From assembly GCF_000316115.1 (NCBI RefSeq), contig NZ_JH993797.1, positions 6,111,961-6,175,960 on the forward strand: a stretch of 64,000 nt of DNA. The letters run 5' to 3'. The position numbers and the translations under genes were made by a program. Source of the DNA: Leptolyngbya sp. PCC 7375 (GTDB lineage Bacteria > Cyanobacteriota > Cyanobacteriia > Phormidesmidales > Phormidesmidaceae). Shown here one piece after another: positions 1 through 10,210 of this stretch. Under the pieces are notes generated by a model. The model was not told the DNA's origin. It searched no databases and saw nothing but the letters and a program-made list of their open reading frames with translations. The number at the start of each line of letters is the position of its first letter. Position 1 is the stretch's first letter.

Positions 1-10
1 GGATGCCTGC

Positions 11-430
11 ATGACTAAAGCAATCATGGAAACCGCAAAGGGAACTATCGCTATCGACTTTTTCGATAGCGATGCTCCCAATACAGTTGCAAACTTTGTC
101 AAACTTGCCAAAGACGGATTCTACGACGGGCTCAATTTCCACCGCGTCATCCCCAACTTTATGATTCAGGGCGGTTGTCCCAATGGTACTGGTACTGGTG
201 GCCCTGGCTATAAAATCAAGTGTGAAATCAACCCTAACAAGCACGAGGCAGGCAGTCTATCTATGGCCCATGCCGGTCGTGATACAGGAGGTAGTCAGTT
301 CTTTATATGCCATTCTCCTCAACCTCACCTTGATGGAGTTCACACAGTCTTTGGTAAAACCACAGATATGGATGTTGTTAATGCCATTAAGGGTGGCGAT
401 AAGATAGTGTCCGTGACCATTCAAGACTAA
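11..430 (+). CDS. Cyclophilin-type peptidyl-prolyl cis-trans isomerase
   Basis: A 139-residue single-domain cyclophilin, which catalyses cis-trans isomerisation of X-Pro bonds during protein folding. The core is complete: FHRVIPNFMIQGG at about residues 43-55 holds the catalytic Arg, Phe and Gln, and GGSQFFI follows at about 93-99. The position that is Trp in human cyclophilin A is His here (PHLDG), as in many bacterial, cyclosporin-insensitive members. No signal peptide is visible, so it should be cytoplasmic. The ATG at 11 gives the usual family N-terminus (MTKAIMETAKGTI). A strong intrinsic terminator follows about 55 bp after the stop, so it probably ends its transcript. Upstream context lies outside the window. 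Confidence 0.95.
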   Translation: MTKAIMETAKGTIAIDFFDSDAPNTVANFVKLAKDGFYDGLNFHRVIPNFMIQGGCPNGTGTGGPGYKIKCEINPNKHEAGSLSMAHAGRDTGGSQFFICHSPQPHLDGVHTVFGKTTDMDVVNAIKGGDKIVSVTIQD

Positions 431-483
431 AATTATTGCTTTGGTGGACCCCAGCCGCTAATAGATTAATAGTTTTAAGCTAC

Positions 484-527
484 AGCCCTGTCTTTTCATG
501 ACCAATGAAGAGACAGGGCTGGTTTTT
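484..527 (+). terminator. Rho-independent terminator of the cyclophilin gene
   Basis: AGCCCTGTCT at 484-493 pairs perfectly with AGACAGGGCT at 511-520. The stem extends inward to about 16 bp, closes a 5-nt loop, and is followed by GGTTTTTT. Confidence 0.9.
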
Positions 528-619
528 TAGAGGCCCATCAATATGTAATACCAAATTAGTCAGAATCACGTATAAGTCAATAGGTCAGTCAATGCATCTA
601 AAACAAACGCCATAATTTT

Positions 620-639
620 CCGTTCAATTAATTGAACGG
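620..639. promoter_or_regulatory. Perfect 20-bp palindrome in a gene-free stretch
   Basis: CCGTTCAATTAATTGAACGG is a perfect palindrome with no loop, which suits a dimeric DNA-binding protein better than a terminator. It lies in the AT-rich 531-972 stretch, where I see no convincing gene. No T-run follows. Its function is unknown. Confidence 0.4.
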
Positions 640-972
640 TTCAATAGAACACATCTGCATAGAGTGTTCGAGAGTAGGATGGTTAACCAAGCCCCACAGA
701 GTTTACTAACAATAGAGAGATTAATCTCAAACTCCTATTGTGCAATGTGCTATCTCTTCATTTTTGGCCGATATGTTATTCAGATCTCTGTTTTTAAATG
801 ATTTTATTTCCTCTCATTCTTCTCATTAAATGCAGTCTTTTGTCTTATATTTCTCATCTTTAGAGAGATATCTAAATACCGAGTGATTTAACCCTGTTTT
901 TGTCTTGCATTATCAGGATTTCTACGATTAGTATAGCTGTAAGATTCGTAATCTTTAACACAGCGTATTCCC

Positions 973-1068
973 ATGGCTAACATCAAAAAAACACTCAGTA
1001 TTGTATTGAGGATGGCAAGAACTATCGGAGTCGCTTTTGGTGATTGGAAAACGGGTTTTTCCTTATAG
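973..1068 (+). CDS. Possible 31-residue basic peptide
   Basis: An ATG reading frame of 31 codons ends 17 bp before the start of the next gene. The peptide is basic and amphipathic (begins MANIKKTLSIVLRMA, ends KTGFSL). I see no Shine-Dalgarno sequence and recognise no family. It could be a leader peptide, a small protein or chance. It is listed because the surrounding 450 bp is otherwise empty and the frame sits directly upstream of a gene. Confidence 0.2.
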   Translation: MANIKKTLSIVLRMARTIGVAFGDWKTGFSL

Positions 1069-1085
1069 TTTTTTGATGAATAGTC

Positions 1086-2231
1086 ATGGTTGAGATACCT
1101 TGTGATTCCCCGCCAGCTTCAGAAAAACTGAATATTGACCTACTTAAAATTTGGCTGATCCGCTATCTGCCCAAGCTGGGATTAATCTCTTTGCAAGCCC
1201 ATAGCCATGTGAAGGCACGTCTTGCTGTTGCCGTGTCAGCAGAAGCCCGTCAAGAAACCCGTAGAAAAGTTTTGGGAAACCTAACAGCCCACTGCACAAT
1301 GTCAGGGTTAAGGGCGCAATATCTGATGATGGATAGCCATATGCCATTGCAAATTCTTGAAGCTCAAAAAATCACTCATCAGATAGTGGCTATCTATCAA
1401 TACTTAATGGAAGCCTATGTGAGAGATTTTGTATTTGCCCCGGTCTTACACCATTTGCACACCATTGATAGTAAACAGGTAGTTGCACTTCAGATACTGC
1501 CCAAGTTTCATGGATTGATGCAAGGATTAGCGCCGTTGCTCAAGGGTTTACAATCTCTGATTTCAACATCTACTAATCTTCGTGCCATTGGCTTTTTAAG
1601 TACACAGATTCATCTATCTCGACAACGGATCTTAAGTCGTTTAGATGTTTATGAGCGCATCTGGCTCTCTCCATATTTGCAATTGACTGAAGAACTGCTG
1701 TGTATGCCTTGGCAGCGCGTATGCATAGCAGCCGGCAACCATTCACCCAACAGCCCGGCAGCGGCACTTGTGACCAAAATGTTGCCCCTGACGGAACCTA
1801 TCGCCAGTGCGGTTTATCATCGGGCATTACGCACTTTTCCAAATCATGTTAGTCGTCAGGGTTGCATCCAGTCAGATCCGGTACAAACCTCCAGTGTTCG
1901 CGATCTGAGCATGTTTCAAACCTACATCTGGCTCTCTTTGCTGGAGGGCAATATATCGGTTATTAAAAATGAGCTTCTGCCTCTATGTCTTCTAGTCTTC
2001 CCATGTTCCAAAGTTAGCTGGCAATTTGTGCAATATGGGATTCAGTGGCTTAGTGAAGAGATTTACTTGCACCTCACATCTCCAGAAACACTCATGTTTT
2101 CTAGCTACATTAAACCCATTCAACGACTGTTTAAGCAGGCTGACCCAGAGCAGGTTGATCTGGTGAAAGTCAACAGCAAGTTAACGATAAAAACCATGGG
2201 GCATCAACTTAAGCCAGTAAGTCTTGGCTAA
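1086..2231 (+). CDS. Protein of unknown function, 381 aa
   Basis: I do not recognise this protein. It is predicted to be mainly alpha-helical and fairly hydrophobic, but has no clear transmembrane segment or signal peptide. Leu/Ile/His-rich helices fill the first 230 residues. A second part (about 285-345) contains a run of hydrophobic and Cys residues (LLPLCLLVFPCSKVSW). No catalytic or nucleotide-binding motif is evident. Length and codon use look like a real gene. The stop is 17 bp from the convergent coiled-coil/BRCT gene, so the two genes share a very short 3' junction. Confidence 0.6.
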   Translation: MVEIPCDSPPASEKLNIDLLKIWLIRYLPKLGLISLQAHSHVKARLAVAVSAEARQETRRKVLGNLTAHCTMSGLRAQYLMMDSHMPLQILEAQKITHQIVAIYQYLMEAYVRDFVFAPVLHHLHTIDSKQVVALQILPKFHGLMQGLAPLLKGLQSLISTSTNLRAIGFLSTQIHLSRQRILSRLDVYERIWLSPYLQLTEELLCMPWQRVCIAAGNHSPNSPAAALVTKMLPLTEPIASAVYHRALRTFPNHVSRQGCIQSDPVQTSSVRDLSMFQTYIWLSLLEGNISVIKNELLPLCLLVFPCSKVSWQFVQYGIQWLSEEIYLHLTSPETLMFSSYIKPIQRLFKQADPEQVDLVKVNSKLTIKTMGHQLKPVSLG

Positions 2232-2248
2232 GTAGTGTTGCTTTTACA

Positions 2249-4900
2249 CTACTGATCAGCAGTATCAAACAAGGCTAGCAGCTGGGCTTCATTGAGTTGC
2301 GGGGTATTATGCTTTTCAGCTTTTTTGAGTTTACTGCCAGGGTTTTTGCCAACAATAATGTAATCAGTTTTTCCACTGGGCATTTTATTAAGCCGTCCGC
2401 CCGCATCAATAATTAGCTTGGTCACTTGCTCATAGGTAAGACCCTTGAGTGTGCCTGTAATTACAAAGCTTTTGCCCGTTATCCCCTTGGCTGTTGTCGT
2501 GTCCTGAGATGATTCTGTGGTGAGGCTGGCAGCTTGTGTCGATGGCTGTTCATTAGACTGCGTGGAAGTTGGAGGTGTTGTTGCCGAAACGGGAGATGGA
2601 GAAGACGGGGGGACGGCAACGGCAGGCGATGGTGCGGGAGTGGTTTGTTGTTTTTTGAGAGACGCAATTACAGTTTGGCTAATCTCTAGGGCTTCTTTCA
2701 TAGCCACTTGCTCTTTAGCCGTTACTTTCAGCTGATCTGCCTGGGTTGTCATGGTTTGCTGAGCAGCTTGTAATTGTTGAGTCAGTTGAGCGTTCATTGC
2801 TGTCAACTCCTCCACCTGGCGACTTAATTGGGGAGTCTGCTGAGCTGTCTGTTGTGCCAATTGCTGATGAGCTTGGGTCAGTTCTTCTAGCTGATTGCGT
2901 AGAGCTGTTTCACGATCATGGGAAAGCTGGGCATCTACTAAAGACTTCTGTGCCTGGGCTAATTCTGCCTCTAATCCGGCAATCTGAGCCTGAGTTTGAG
3001 CTAATTGGGTCTGGCTGGTTGCCACTTCACGCTTTAACTGGTCACGTTCTTGCCCCAAGCTGGCTACCTTAGTTTGTTCACGCTGGGCGATCTGTTCTTG
3101 CTGCTGGATAGCCGTAGCCTGCTGTTCTCGTCCTTGCTCTAGTTGCTGAGTCAGCTGAGCAATCGTTGTCTCAGTCTGAGCAGACTCTGTTTGAGCAGCG
3201 GCTCTAACCTGCTCTAGTTGCTGGGTGAGTTGATCGATGGTCGATTGAGCCTGGGTTGCTTCCGTCTGAGACGTTGCCTGGGCTAGCTCTATCTGTTCTA
3301 ACTGCTGGGTGAGGCGGGCGATGGTCGATTGAGCCTGGGTCGTTTCTGTTTGTGATGTTTCGCGCGCTTGCTCTAGTTGCTGGGTGAGTTCAGAGATGGT
3401 TGCTTGAGCTGCTTCGATTTGCGCCTGGGATGTTTCGCGTGTTTGTTCTAGTTGCTGTGTTAGCTGATTGATCGCTGTCTGAACTTGCTCATCTTCAGTT
3501 TGCACAGCCGCAAGGGACTGCTCTATCTGTCGTTTATTTTGTTCTAGAGTGGTAACGGTGTGGGCTAGCTGACTGTTTTCAGTCTCTAAATTCTTGAGCT
3601 GTTGCTGCTGAGTTGATGTCCGAGCCTGGAATTGGGCAAGCTGTAAGCTTACCTGCTCTAGCTGTTGCGTCAGCTCAGTAATGGTTGTCTGAGCCTGAGT
3701 AACTTCTGTTTGAGATGTTGCTCTGGTTTGTTCTAGCTGCTCTAACTGCTGGGTGAGTTGGGTAATCGTTTCTTGGGACTGGGTTGTCTCTGCCTGAGCC
3801 GTTGCTTGGGTTTGTTTTAACTGCTGCGTGAGCTGGGTGATGGTTGTCTGAGCTTGGGTCGTTTCTGTCTGGGCGGTCTCGCTTGCCGCTTCTGCCTGTT
3901 GCAGTTGCTGGGTGAGCTGATGAATGGTTGCTGCCGTTTGCTGTTGCTCTGTCTGGGCGGTTGCTTGGGCTTGTTCTAATTGCTGAGTCAGCTGAGTGAT
4001 GGTTGCTTGGGCCTGAGTCGCTTCTGTTTGGGCTTGGGCTTGGGCTTGTTCTAATTGCTGGGTGAGTTGGGCTTGGGCTTGTTCTAATTGCTGCGTGAGC
4101 TGGGTGACGGTTGCTTGGGCTTGGGTTGCTTCTGCCTGGGCGTTAGTCAGGGTGTGCTCTAGCTGTTGCTTATTTTGTTCTAAGGTCTTAACGGTTTGAG
4201 CTAGCTGACGTTTTTCAGTCTCTAAATCCTTCAACTGCTGCTGCTGAGTTGAGGTTTGGGTCTGTAGTTGCCCCAGTTGGGTTTCAAAATCAGCTTGACG
4301 AGTCTGAGTCTCTTGGCGTAGCTGGCGTAACTGCTGCTCTGATTGTTCTAGTCTATGCAGACGTTGCTGGGTGGCTTTTAATGAGCGTTCTAAGTTGCTA
4401 GCGCGATCGCACTCCGTTTTATAAGTCTGCTCCAGTGTCTGTTTCTCTGAAGTCAGACCCGTTACTTGACCTTCTAGCTGAGCCGCTGTGCCTTCTAGCT
4501 GAGCCGCTGTGCCTTCTAGCTGTGTCGTTTTGCCTTCTAGCTGAGCCACTTTAGCTTCAGCGGCAGTGGCCGTTTTAGAGATGCGATCGCGTTCTGCCTT
4601 AAGCTCACTCACCTGTTGCTCCAGGCCCATGACCGCATCCTTAGCCAGGGCCATGGCCTCATTCAAGGTTTTATTTTGCGTCTGAGCCTGATTTACCTGT
4701 TGAGTTAGCTTGGTTTTTGTCCCCTCCAACTTAGAAAGCTCGGTCGCTTGCTGGGCCTTCTGTTTGCCCAGGCGACTCGCCATCACTGCACCCACCAATG
4801 CCGCTGTGCCTACAGCAGTACCCACCAGTTCTGAAACCAGGGTGTAGTCCATCAGTTCTGAAACCAGGGTGTAGTCCATGGCCTGCATTTCCCAACTCAA
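2249..4900 (-). CDS. Membrane-anchored long coiled-coil protein with C-terminal BRCT domain
   Basis: An 883-residue protein in three parts. Residues about 18-42 form one hydrophobic segment (VGTAVGTAALVGAVMAS), probably an N-terminal anchor. Residues about 45-730 are an Ala/Gln/Thr-rich coiled coil built from repeats around the phrase TITQLTQQLEQ. A Pro/Ser/Thr-rich linker follows, and residues 806-883 match a BRCT domain (GKSFVITGTL, AGGRL, KTDYIIVG), the type found at the end of NAD-dependent DNA ligase. Such BRCT domains bind DNA ends or phosphopeptides. No ligase domain is present. A structural or tethering role is my inference. The start is uncertain because the N-terminal codons are tandemly duplicated, giving ATGs at 4900, 4888, 4879 and 4852. 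Confidence 0.75.
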   Translation of the reverse strand: MSWEMQAMDYTLVSELMDYTLVSELVGTAVGTAALVGAVMASRLGKQKAQQATELSKLEGTKTKLTQQVNQAQTQNKTLNEAMALAKDAVMGLEQQVSELKAERDRISKTATAAEAKVAQLEGKTTQLEGTAAQLEGTAAQLEGQVTGLTSEKQTLEQTYKTECDRASNLERSLKATQQRLHRLEQSEQQLRQLRQETQTRQADFETQLGQLQTQTSTQQQQLKDLETEKRQLAQTVKTLEQNKQQLEHTLTNAQAEATQAQATVTQLTQQLEQAQAQLTQQLEQAQAQAQTEATQAQATITQLTQQLEQAQATAQTEQQQTAATIHQLTQQLQQAEAASETAQTETTQAQTTITQLTQQLKQTQATAQAETTQSQETITQLTQQLEQLEQTRATSQTEVTQAQTTITELTQQLEQVSLQLAQFQARTSTQQQQLKNLETENSQLAHTVTTLEQNKRQIEQSLAAVQTEDEQVQTAINQLTQQLEQTRETSQAQIEAAQATISELTQQLEQARETSQTETTQAQSTIARLTQQLEQIELAQATSQTEATQAQSTIDQLTQQLEQVRAAAQTESAQTETTIAQLTQQLEQGREQQATAIQQQEQIAQREQTKVASLGQERDQLKREVATSQTQLAQTQAQIAGLEAELAQAQKSLVDAQLSHDRETALRNQLEELTQAHQQLAQQTAQQTPQLSRQVEELTAMNAQLTQQLQAAQQTMTTQADQLKVTAKEQVAMKEALEISQTVIASLKKQQTTPAPSPAVAVPPSSPSPVSATTPPTSTQSNEQPSTQAASLTTESSQDTTTAKGITGKSFVITGTLKGLTYEQVTKLIIDAGGRLNKMPSGKTDYIIVGKNPGSKLKKAEKHNTPQLNEAQLLALFDTADQ
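4470..4553 (-). repeat. Four 21-bp tandem repeats within the coiled-coil gene
   Basis: Two identical 21-bp units (4470-4490 and 4491-4511) and two diverged units (to 4553) encode the repeated heptad-like unit AQLEGTA. They show the coiled coil growing by in-frame unit duplication. Confidence 0.85.
4826..4879 (-). repeat. Perfect 27-bp tandem duplication at the N-terminus of the coiled-coil gene
   Basis: Positions 4826-4852 and 4853-4879 are identical. Each encodes MDYTLVSEL and each carries its own ATG, so the duplication also duplicates a possible start codon. Confidence 0.95.
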
Positions 4901-5018
4901 TTAACATATCAACTCAACAGACTTTCTATAGTAAACAGCTATGGCAACGACTATGGCTCTTGGCAGAAATATTTTAGGCATTCGTCAGGGAACGGGTCGT
5001 TCGCTGTCCTAGGCAGGG

Positions 5019-5058
5019 GAAGGTGCAGTGGGCATTGGGCGATGGCCACTGCACCTTC
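5019..5058 (+). promoter_or_regulatory. Strong hairpin in the sdhC leader
   Basis: GAAGGTGCAGTGG at 5019-5031 pairs perfectly with 5046-5058 over 13 bp around a 14-nt loop. It sits 75 bp before the sdhC start. The sequence after it (TATACTTTTCC) is only moderately T-rich, so it could be an attenuator, an mRNA-stabilising structure or an inverted repeat. Confidence 0.55.
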
Positions 5059-5133
5059 TATACTTTTCCTGCGATTCTTCCAAAGGCTTTTCGTAAACCA
5101 GACACAATAGAACTAACCGCAGCATTAGCAACT

Positions 5134-5832
5134 ATGACTTCTACGTCCTCGGCTGGGTCAAACCGCCTGCTTACCCTCTACAAGTCATCCATTGGCAAAA
5201 AGCTCATCACTGGCCTTAGTGGTTTAGCCTTGGTCACCTTTGTCATCATTCATATGACGGGCAATTTCGTGTTGTTAGTTAGCGCCGATGGCTATAACCG
5301 TTATGGTCACCTGATCGAGCAATTGGGGCCATTGACATGGCTGATTGAGCTGGGGTTGTTAGGGTTTGTGCTGATTCACGTTTTGATGGGCATACAGATT
5401 TTTTTGGGGCGGTTGCGGGCACGACCTCAGGGATATGCCATCTATACGTCTGCCGGAACGCCTAGTTACCAATCTATGAGTTCTCGCTCCATGATCATTA
5501 CCGGGCTGGTTCTGGGCAGTTTTCTAGTCTGGCATCTGCTCACCTTTAAGTTTGGTGTGCGCTACACCGTACCAGGCTCAGATATCCGCGACTTATCGCG
5601 GCTGGTTATCGAAAAATTTCAGCAGCCCTTCTACTTGGTCAGCTACATCGGCTTCATGGTAATGCTTGCCAGTCACCTACGCCACGGCATCTGGAGTGCG
5701 TTTCAATCCTTAGGTGCCTTAAATGCTGCCCTACGCCCCATCATGTATGGGACAAGTTTTGTGTTAGCCATCGGCATCGCGTTGGGCTTTATTGTCTTAC
5801 CCTTAGCCATATATTTTGGGCTCATTACCTAA
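5134..5832 (+). CDS. sdhC: Succinate dehydrogenase/fumarate reductase cytochrome b558-type subunit
   Basis: The membrane anchor of a Bacillus-type succinate:quinone reductase, about 232 residues with five predicted transmembrane helices. It holds heme b and passes electrons between quinone and the soluble subunits. Helix-borne His residues suitable as heme ligands are visible in IIHMTGNF, LIHVLMG, VWHLLTF and ASHLRHG. I chose the ATG at 5134 because it begins the normal N-terminus (MTSTSSAGSNRLLTLYKSS). Longer in-frame starts reach back into the leader hairpin. The flavoprotein gene follows after 184 bp of low-complexity CCAATAACC-like spacer, in the B. subtilis order C then A. Confidence 0.9.
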   Translation: MTSTSSAGSNRLLTLYKSSIGKKLITGLSGLALVTFVIIHMTGNFVLLVSADGYNRYGHLIEQLGPLTWLIELGLLGFVLIHVLMGIQIFLGRLRARPQGYAIYTSAGTPSYQSMSSRSMIITGLVLGSFLVWHLLTFKFGVRYTVPGSDIRDLSRLVIEKFQQPFYLVSYIGFMVMLASHLRHGIWSAFQSLGALNAALRPIMYGTSFVLAIGIALGFIVLPLAIYFGLIT

Positions 5833-6016
5833 AAAGTTTTGAATTTTGAGGTATGAATTTGGAATTTTTAGATCCACAATTGCCTGACCGCAACAGATTC
5901 TCAAAGCTCTAATTTTCTTGTGTTCTTACGCACCAAAAACCAGTAACTCAAAACCAAAACCCAATAACCAATAGCCAACAACCCTTTGCCTCAACCGACT
6001 CCTTATCGTTACACTT

Positions 6017-7924
<1,908 letters not shown>

Positions 7925-7962
7925 GCTCGTTTAATTCTGGTTTCCCATCAGCGACAACGCTG

Positions 7963-8631
7963 CTAGTAAACCTTGATCGACTCTACCAATAGCTGAAACG
8001 GCCCTGCTTCGAAGTGGGGATTGAGCTGTCGATCATATTCAAACTTACTCAACATCATTTGCAGCGAATAGATGCTGCCCCTATTAATTGGAGGCCGTTG
8101 TACTACCCTTGCCCGTTGTACTGCCTTCATTTCAGCAAACGGGATGCGCACGGTTACCCACCCCCCATTAGCTGTATCAAAAGAATAGGCATAGGCCACA
8201 GTGTCCCAGCCCGCACCATCACGCAAAAAGAATTTATAGCGCTGGCCATCGCCCTTGACCCGTAGTTCAATTCCACTGTAGGTACTGAGGTCTAGCGGTG
8301 GTTCAAAGTTGCGTGTGCGCACCGAGGCAAACCCCCCGGAGTTAGCGGTTGAAACATATCCGGTAAACGCTAATCCCTCAGGCTGTAGCTGGGTTCCACT
8401 CTGGCTGACGCCCCCCATGACCACATCGTCAAGAGCGCCCCATAGTTGACGCATTTGCTCTGTAGGCTGACGGAAGTCAAACACTACATTGGCTTGAAGT
8501 TGGGGTGGCGGCGGTGGTGGTGAACCAAAGAACATGTTTTGTAGTGAGCTAATGATGGGAATGGCATCAAAATAGTTGAGGGTGTCAAAAAAGCGCCCAA
8601 AATCCCACGATTGACGGGTTTGCTCTGGCAT
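7963..8631 (-). CDS. CIA30-domain protein
   Basis: A 222-residue protein. Residues about 48-222 form a CIA30 (NDUFAF1-like) beta-sandwich, recognised by the opening WGALDDVVMGGVS, then GFASVRTR, and YSGIELRVKGDGQRYKFFLR. In mitochondria CIA30 helps assemble complex I. In cyanobacteria the role is unproven, and a chaperone-like or ligand-binding role is inference. A short Pro run (PPPPPP) follows the N-terminal segment. The gene converges on sdhA with a 38-bp gap and seems to be monocistronic. Confidence 0.85.
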   Translation of the reverse strand: MPEQTRQSWDFGRFFDTLNYFDAIPIISSLQNMFFGSPPPPPPQLQANVVFDFRQPTEQMRQLWGALDDVVMGGVSQSGTQLQPEGLAFTGYVSTANSGGFASVRTRNFEPPLDLSTYSGIELRVKGDGQRYKFFLRDGAGWDTVAYAYSFDTANGGWVTVRIPFAEMKAVQRARVVQRPPINRGSIYSLQMMLSKFEYDRQLNPHFEAGPFQLLVESIKVY

Positions 8632-8814
8632 GGCCTCAACCTCAGGTGACAGATACTTTTATTGTATATGTAGCGTCATGGATTTTGAGAGGGCAGATTC
8701 AGTGGACCGAGACCTGCTATACCTAGCTTAGGCGTTGCTGATTCTCCGCCCATAAACCGAACAAGGCAATTTACATCGTTGCCCTCGTCCTTATCAAGCC
8801 CCAATATCAGCTAG

Positions 8815-9057
8815 CTACAAAACAAATCCTGACAACACATCTTCTCCTGAGAGTTGTTTAGGATTGTTCAAAACCTCAGGAGATTTACGCGCACGATAAA
8901 TCTCTACCTGTTTATTCTGAGGATCAATCAACCAACCCAGACGTACGCCACAGTCCTGATGCTCGGCCATCTTTTGTTGTAGTGGTGCCAATTTATCTGT
9001 TGCTGAACGTAGTTCAATAACAAAATACGGCATGGGTAATTGGCTTTGTATTCGCAA
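8815..9057 (-). pseudogene. Uma2-type nuclease remnant
   Basis: 80 codons match the C-terminal half of Uma2/DUF820 restriction-endonuclease-like proteins. The core phrase FVIELRSATDKLAPLQQKM is followed by GVRLGWLIDP, QVEIYR and SGEDVLSGFVL. The N-terminal half of the family (about 100 residues with the first catalytic acidic residue) is missing. Immediately upstream in this frame is the end of the neighbouring SDR gene. Cyanobacterial genomes hold many Uma2 copies and decayed ones are frequent. I judge it a 5'-truncated remnant. Confidence 0.75.
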
Positions 9058-9068
9058 CTTAAGTGCAC

Positions 9069-9845
9069 CTATAAACCGGCTTGGGTGTTAGCAAATAGAG
9101 CCTTAAAGTCATTGTTTACTGGTGTTTGATTCGGTGCCTCTGGTTTCGAAACTACATCAAAGGCCTTATTGCGGGCAGTGATCTCTAGCAAGGCTTGAAC
9201 CACGACCTCCGCAACATCAGCCCGAGGAATCGACGTTGTGATGCCTTCTGGTGGATTTTTTAGCAAGACATCATTTTTGCTAACAACGAGTTCTCGCTTG
9301 CCACCTGGCTGGTCCAGTAACCCACCGGCTCGAATAATTGTGTAGTCAATACCAGAGTCAATCAAATGTTGCTCGGCTTTACGCTTCCAGATCAAGATAT
9401 TGCCATTACCGATCGTGTTGAGAAAATGATTCTCATCTGTTCCTCCCATGGAGCCAACTAGAACAATCTGTTGTATACCTGCTCTTTTGGCTGCCTCAAT
9501 CTGGTTGGTCTGGCCCTGATAGTCAATTTGTTCAGGCATTTCTCCAGGGGCAAATGTAAACTCTGGACGTTGTCCAGGCTGAGGTGGGGCCTTCATCTGC
9601 GGTACTGCACTGGTGAGAATAACCAGGGAATCACAGCCTTCCAAGGCAGGTACTAGATCATTCGGCTGAAGAATATTGCCAAAGAAGAAATTATCGGTTG
9701 AGTCAAAGAGGGATTTAGCTTTTTGAGGAGAACGGGCAAAACCTCTGACACGAAACGATTCAGGTAATGTTTGTAGTTTTTTGACAACTAAGGAGCCGGT
9801 TTGCCCAGTTGCACCTGTGACTAGAACGTTAAGAGGATGGGACAT
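9069..9845 (-). CDS. NAD(P)-binding atypical short-chain dehydrogenase (NmrA-like)
   Basis: A 258-residue Rossmann-fold protein. It begins with the dinucleotide motif VTGATGQTGSLV (residues 9-20), continues with an Arg that suggests NADPH preference (RGFARS), and has VLVGSMGG and YTIIRAGGL later. The canonical YxxxK catalytic pair of classical SDRs is absent, which places it among atypical SDRs (SDR5/NmrA-like). Plant and cyanobacterial relatives are often annotated as NAD(P)H-binding or complex I-associated proteins. The substrate is unknown. It stands alone, 11 bp upstream of the Uma2 remnant on the same strand. Confidence 0.85.
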   Translation of the reverse strand: MSHPLNVLVTGATGQTGSLVVKKLQTLPESFRVRGFARSPQKAKSLFDSTDNFFFGNILQPNDLVPALEGCDSLVILTSAVPQMKAPPQPGQRPEFTFAPGEMPEQIDYQGQTNQIEAAKRAGIQQIVLVGSMGGTDENHFLNTIGNGNILIWKRKAEQHLIDSGIDYTIIRAGGLLDQPGGKRELVVSKNDVLLKNPPEGITTSIPRADVAEVVVQALLEITARNKAFDVVSKPEAPNQTPVNNDFKALFANTQAGL

Positions 9846-10210
9846 GAAAGATAGATACCATGGGGCTGTGTAATATTTAGTATAGGGATTTTTGAGAGTT
9901 GAGTATGGGGATGTAGGGGGAATGCGATCGCACCATCTGCTGAGAAGTGCGATCGCTCAGCTCTAGTTCACTCTGACCTTATTAGTCAAAGGTCCAGGAT
10001 GAACTGTGGGCACACCTGCGCCCTGGGTTGGATCGTGAAACAGGGTTCTGGTTCTCCATTAGAAGCTACCGTGTATACATAAGTCGGAGAGTTGCTCCAA
10101 GTCTCGAGCCCTCATCCCCCAACCCCTTACTCCCTGATGGAGAAGGGGGCCTGGCCTCAAAATCCTTTGCCCCCAGGGAGAAGGATTTAGGATGAGGGCC
10201 AATTCAAGGT

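Noticed and set aside
2517..3072. Plus-strand frames opposite the coiled-coil gene
   Set aside because: They arise from the repetitive Gln/Ala codons of the real gene read backwards.
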